Shown: positions 60,528 through 64,000 of the stretch, piece by piece
Numbering within the stretch: the first letter of the stretch is position 1
How the letters are laid out: each line of letters starts with the position of its first letter
NCBI GenBank assembly: GCA_963796565.1
Contig: CAWCMA010000011.1
Span: 234,131-298,130, forward strand
Origin: JAKAVN01 sp963796565
GTDB taxonomy: Bacteria; Desulfobacterota; Binatia; Binatales; Binataceae
Reading direction: 5' to 3'
Length of the DNA stretch: 64,000 bases
Notes under the pieces: generated by a model
Databases searched by the model: none
What the model was told of the DNA's origin: nothing
The model's input: only the letters and a program-made list of their open reading frames with translations
Position numbers and translations under genes: made by a program

Positions 60528-61594
60528 CTATTTCAGTTTCGAATGCGAATTCGCTTGTCCGGAACTCCTCGCCGCGCAGTACCACCCGTACACGTTGACC
60601 AAGGTCAGGTAGAGAAAGAATGGAGGCTCAATTTCGAGTTCGCTCAGCACTCTGACGTAATCTGGCAACGCTTTTGAGAGCTTCGCCTCATAGTCTGTGA
60701 GGACTACGTTGCGCGGACCATTCTCCTCGTCCGGCGCGTGCACTGCCTCGAGAATTCCGTTGCGAAAGATTTGGATGTACGAAGGCGTTTGGCCTCGCCA
60801 CCCGCCCTCATATGCAACCCATCCGTCTAGGTTCAAGCGATAGGACAAATCACGGCTGCGCAGATCTTCGTCTCCGGTATATATGCCTAGCGGTTTCAAG
60901 CTCCCCTCTAGCTTCCCAGCAATACCTCGGAAGTCCAAGCGGGTCGCACCAGAAAAAGCGGATATCGGGACGAGATGAAAGACTATCTTAGTAGCTGGAT
61001 ATGGCCCGGCTATTCCTGACTTGATAACCGTTGTGGTCATCTGAACTGGTCGACTTCCCTCGATCACCTTCTTGACTTGTTCATCAACAAACCTGTTTGC
61101 CCGTTCAGGAAGACGCTCGGACATATCGAACAGCTCCTTCAGTTCAGACACGTCCAGAACGTATGCGCCCGCAGGACTCCGACCAAAAAAAGGCCAGTGT
61201 TTTTCACTTGATGCGGTCTGGCCCAACTCTGGGGAATTCGAAGCATCAAGATAGCCGTTCCGTTTTTCCATGGCACCTCCCTGAAGTCGAATTCCTTGAG
61301 TGCCAGAGGCGGTTGCAAGGCGCTTCGAGAAAGATTCATGAGACGAAGCATGTCCTTGTCAATCGCGCTCCGATTGAGACCGGGCGCGCCGGTGGGAACA
61401 CCGTCCTTCGCTTCGATTCCAAAAATCAGATCGCCGCCGACTGAGTTCGCGAGCGAACTGACCGCTTTCACGAGGGAATCGGAATTTGGCGACAGCAAGC
61501 TCTTGTATTCCGTCGTGCGGTCTTCACGGATCTGCTCTCGCAGGAGCTCGTCGATATCTTCTTCCTGAATTTTCGACAGTTGCTTCTGAATCAT
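60528..61594 (-). pseudogene. AlbA_2 (Schlafen-like) ATP-binding protein gene, frameshifted
   Basis: The first part (61594 down to about 61190) encodes an AlbA_2 domain (TTEYKSLLSPNSDSLVKAV, SSLANSVGGDLIFGIEAKDG, MLRIPQSWARPHQVKNTG). The second part (about 61190 to 60528) continues in another frame with FFGRSPAGAYVLDVSELKELF and PISAFSG. The two join at a run of seven A (61185-61191; T on the coding strand). One extra T would give an uninterrupted protein of about 355 residues (TGLFFGRSPAG). So this is a pseudogene, a phase-variable gene or a sequencing error. Such proteins are common cargo in mobile elements, sometimes linked to defence. Confidence 0.78.
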
Positions 61595-61849
61595 CGGTTT
61601 GGCTCTAAGCCTTTGCTGGAATGGTCGGGCGCTCCTCCTATCCTACCGACGGACGCTGACGGATCACTACGCGCCCGGCACTCTAGCTCATCCCCCCTTC
61701 ACCGGCCATCGTTGCACGGCCATAAACCCTCAACCCTACAAGAACAATGCTCAGCCTCGATCCACAAGACTCCAGGGAAGTGGATCGTAATTTGCTAAAC
61801 GTTTTGACCCAGGCAGATACGAAAAATTCGGCGACTCTCGGAGCACCAG

Positions 61850-62515
61850 ATGGAAAGTGAGTTTTATATCCAGGCACGGCGAGAATGGGACGAACGCTAC
61901 GGCGACCTCGTTCTTGGAAAACGTAACTGGCAGATCACCTCGGCCGGCCTGATGCTCCTGAGCCTCATTCTTGCTCTGGGCATCGTGTGGATGAGCGCGC
62001 GAACCAAAGTGATCCCGTTCGTGGTCGAAGTCGACAAGCTCGGCTACGCCATCACGATCCCGACCGCGCTCACCGCCTCGAACGTCCCCGCGACGGTCGA
62101 GCGCATGAAGCGCTACGAGATCGCTGCGTTCATCCGCAACGCCCGAGCCGTGAGCAGCGACCCGGCCGTGGAACAGAACATGCTCAACGATCTGCTCGCG
62201 CACGCACACGGTGCGGCGAACAAGTTTCTCGAGTCGTACTTCCACGCTGATGATTTCTCGAAGAACCCGTTCCAGCTTATGAAGCACCAGACCGTCAGCG
62301 TTCAGATTGAATCGATCCTCCAGGCTTCGCCGAAGAGCTACGAGGTCCGCTGGAGCGAGACCGCCCTCGACATGAGCGGCGCGCCGCTCGGGACTAATCA
62401 TTGGGAGGCGATCCTCGAAACCGAGCTCTCGCCCCAGAATTCGACCGACACCGTCATCAGCAATCCGCTGGGGTTTTATGTAACGCGGCTCAGTTGGGCC
62501 GAGCAGCAGAGCTGA
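61850..62515 (+). CDS. trbF: Conjugal transfer protein TrbF (VirB8-like)
   Basis: This 221-residue inner-membrane protein has the N-terminal ARREWDERYGDLVLGKRNWQ, one membrane helix (AGLMLLSLILALGIVWMSA) and a VirB8-type periplasmic domain (VEVDKLGYAITIPTAL, IAAFIRNARAVSSDP, WSETALDMSG). It is part of the mating-pair type IV secretion system. GGAG precedes ATG 61850. It is the first visible trb gene; trbB-trbL, which normally come first, are not upstream here. Confidence 0.9.
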   Translation: MESEFYIQARREWDERYGDLVLGKRNWQITSAGLMLLSLILALGIVWMSARTKVIPFVVEVDKLGYAITIPTALTASNVPATVERMKRYEIAAFIRNARAVSSDPAVEQNMLNDLLAHAHGAANKFLESYFHADDFSKNPFQLMKHQTVSVQIESILQASPKSYEVRWSETALDMSGAPLGTNHWEAILETELSPQNSTDTVISNPLGFYVTRLSWAEQQS

Positions 62516-62526
62516 GGAGCCATCAG

Positions 62527-63475
62527 ATGAACCGCGCAACAATTATCGGCGGCCTGTTGTTTGTCGCATCGCTACTCAGTGCCTGCGCCGCAAAGCAACC
62601 CACATCGCCGCCCCCGCTTGAAATCGTTCCTCAAGATGTGCCCGAGGCCGAGGCCACGGCGACGCCACCGACCGCCGAGGACCTGCTCGCACAACAGCCG
62701 CCCGAGGTCCAAGCAGCCATCAAGCAGCACGAGCAGGACGGCTCATGGCAAGTCTTCAGGACCGATCAGACTCACCTTTACCCCTACGGCCAAGGCCCTG
62801 ACCCGGTCATCGATTGCGAGCCGCTCCAATCGACGGACATTCAGCTTCAATCCGGGGAAACCATCACCGACGTCGTGATGGGCGACTCCGAACGCTGGCA
62901 AGCCACACCGGCCGCTTCCGGCGATCCCAGGAACCCGGTTCCTCATGTGGCGATCAAGCCGCAAGCGCCCGGCATCAAAACCAACCTTGCGATCTACACC
63001 ACGCGCCACATCTATCACGTGAATCTGCGATCAAGGCCGGGACACGGTGTCGAGCAGGTCGAGTTCTACTATCCGGACGAGCTGCTCGCCGCGATGAGAG
63101 ACGGAGACCGACAGGCGAGCCAGGCAGGAATGGAGCATGCGAGCGGCAGCGACGGCGTCGTTGTTGCCAGCCTTAAGTCGGCCGATCCAGCGGCTCTCAA
63201 TTTCTCGTACAAGATTGGCGGACCCGACGTGGCGTGGCGTCCGTGCGCGCGTCGACGACGGCGCCCATGTGTACATCCAGATGCCTCCCAGCATGAGGAC
63301 CGCCGATGCGCCCGCGCTGCTGATCGCCGCCTCGGGCGGAAACCAGATGGTCAATTATCGCGTCCGCGGCAACTACTACGTGGTCGACCGGCTCTTCGAC
63401 AACGCCGTGATGATCGCCGGCGTCGGACGCGAGCAGGACCGTGTGAGCGTGGCCTACACGGGAGAGGCGAGGTGA
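62527..63475 (+). pseudogene. trbG: Conjugal transfer protein TrbG (VirB9-like), frameshifted
   Basis: From ATG 62527 the frame gives a lipoprotein signal (LLFVASLLSACAAK), a Pro-rich region and VirB9-type beta domain sequence (HVAIKPQAPGIKTNLAIYTTR, VEFYYPDELLAAM, LNFSYKIGGPDVAWRP). After about 63245 the expected continuation (DDGAHVYIQMPPSMRT, NYRVRGNYYVVDRLFD, MIAGVGREQDRV) is in the +1 frame and stops at 63473-63475. About two bases appear missing (or one extra) between 63240 and 63262. The original frame has no stop and runs in phase into trbI. It is either a real mutation or an assembly error. Confidence 0.8.
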
Positions 63476-63480
63476 GCGCC

Positions 63481-64000
63481 ATGTCGCAAACAGAGCAGCA
63501 CGAGCTCCCAGCCGAGGAAGGCGGTGGCCGTCTCAACTGGCTTCTCGCGGTGCTGGTCCTCATCGTCGCGATTGTGATGGGAATCGTGCTCGCCGCAGGC
63601 GTGCAATCATCCGGCGTCTCAAGTCAGTCGAGCGCTTCCTCTGACCCAGGAGATGCCAGCGAGACTGCCAACAAGGGCGAGGTCGCCGATCTCCTCTCGC
63701 ACGGCGGGAAGGTTCCAGACGCCGCCCCCGCTCTTCCCCTCCCGCCGCCCCCGGTAAAGTTCCCGGCCGTCGTGACCCAGCAACCGCAACCGCCCCACAA
63801 CCCCAGCCCCTACGAGCAGTGGGCCGAGCAGAAGTACATGAAGGCGCTGGAGTCGCCGCAGGTCGTGACTGCGTTCCACAGCCCCGCGCTGGAACTCCCG
63901 CAGGCTCAAAGCCAGAGCGCCGCCTCAAGTGTCGCTTTCGGCGATTCCGAAGGCACGCCCGCGATCCGGCTTCATCCGGCTCCTTCGCCGTACACCGTTA
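63481..64000 (+). CDS. trbI: Conjugal transfer protein TrbI (VirB10-like), partial
   Basis: At least 173 residues are visible: a short cytoplasmic N-terminus, one membrane helix (WLLAVLVLIVAIVMGIVLAAGV), a long Pro-rich region (APALPLPPPPVKFPAV) and the typical PSPYEQWAEQKYMKALESPQVV segment of TrbI. ATG 63481 has AGGTGA just upstream; GTG 63472, overlapping the trbG stop as GTGA, is an alternative. The C-terminal VirB10 domain lies beyond the window. Confidence 0.88.
   Translation, partial: MSQTEQHELPAEEGGGRLNWLLAVLVLIVAIVMGIVLAAGVQSSGVSSQSSASSDPGDASETANKGEVADLLSHGGKVPDAAPALPLPPPPVKFPAVVTQQPQPPHNPSPYEQWAEQKYMKALESPQVVTAFHSPALELPQAQSQSAASSVAFGDSEGTPAIRLHPAPSPYTV

Larger units (their letters stand above)
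60179..64000. mobile_element. Left end of an integrative conjugative element
   Basis: A tRNA-Gly 3' fragment at 60179-60223 is followed, on the side where an integrated element should lie, by a frameshifted AlbA_2-type gene and conjugation genes trbF, trbG and trbI. The element continues beyond the right edge. No integrase is visible in the window; it would be expected near the other end. Confidence 0.72.

Noticed and set aside
60139..60612. 157-codon frame with an ARIELATSSLG-type segment
   Set aside because: That peptide is the usual antisense translation of a tRNA 3' end. The frame crosses the tRNA-Gly fragment and the element boundary, so it is not a gene.
1..64000. CRISPR arrays, rRNA genes and complete tRNA genes
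   Set aside because: No regularly spaced direct repeats or rRNA-like blocks were seen, and only a tRNA fragment was found. A covariance-model scan would be needed to exclude a missed tRNA.

Overview
The window is GC-rich, densely coded bacterial DNA, probably from an uncultured Gram-negative soil or sediment organism. It carries an outer-membrane type polysaccharide export lipoprotein, Trb-type conjugation genes and many secreted proteins. The gene mix (cytosolic group 3b hydrogenase, several carrier-protein enzymes, an ACMSD-like amidohydrolase) would fit the Binatota/Desulfobacterota neighbourhood or a deep proteobacterium, but no rRNA or marker gene is present, so this is only a guess.

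Region 1 (1-5419, minus strand) is a tightly overlapping operon, hypA-hypB-hydB-hydG-hydD-hydA-maturation protease. It encodes a soluble NAD(P)-linked [NiFe] hydrogenase of the sulfhydrogenase (group 3b) type with part of its maturation machinery. Next come a FAD-dependent amine/amino-acid oxidoreductase and an LssY C-terminal-domain protein.

Region 2 (8272-38182) is a large exopolysaccharide locus. It holds two secreted parallel beta-helix proteins, an export lipoprotein, a chain-length protein, an AAA ATPase with LysM domain, a degenerate BY-kinase-like protein, a polyprenyl-phosphate sugar transferase, an O-antigen-ligase-like protein, a flippase, two glycosyltransferases, a polysaccharide deacetylase and a FemAB-like protein. 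Dispersed in it is a set of sugar-nucleotide genes that together match the UDP-2,3-diacetamido-2,3-dideoxy-uronic acid route: a short UDP-sugar dehydrogenase, a Gfo/Idh dehydrogenase, an aminotransferase, an N-acetyltransferase and a 2-epimerase. A multicopper oxidase, a dimethylformamidase-like secreted protein and two small DNA-binding proteins are interleaved.

Region 3 (39344-51053) looks like a compact biosynthetic cluster built around an amino acid:[carrier protein] ligase, a seryl-tRNA synthetase relative. With it are three carrier proteins, an acyl-CoA-dehydrogenase-like flavoprotein, a group II PLP decarboxylase, an SDR, two adenylate-forming ligases, a SnoaL-like protein and an overlapping homoserine O-acyltransferase/O-acylhomoserine sulfhydrylase pair. 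It contains no NRPS or PKS megasynthase. This is the strongest candidate for an undescribed pathway.

Region 4 (51647-59961) holds three TadE/TadG-like proteins, a large secreted protein of unknown function, a decayed IS1380-type transposase, an amidohydrolase and two small secreted proteins.

Region 5 (60179-64000) is the left end of an integrative conjugative element. A 45-nt 3' fragment of a tRNA-Gly(CCC) gene marks the attachment site. Inside it lie a frameshifted AlbA_2-type ATP-binding gene and trbF-trbG-trbI, with trbG frameshifted. The element runs off the right edge.
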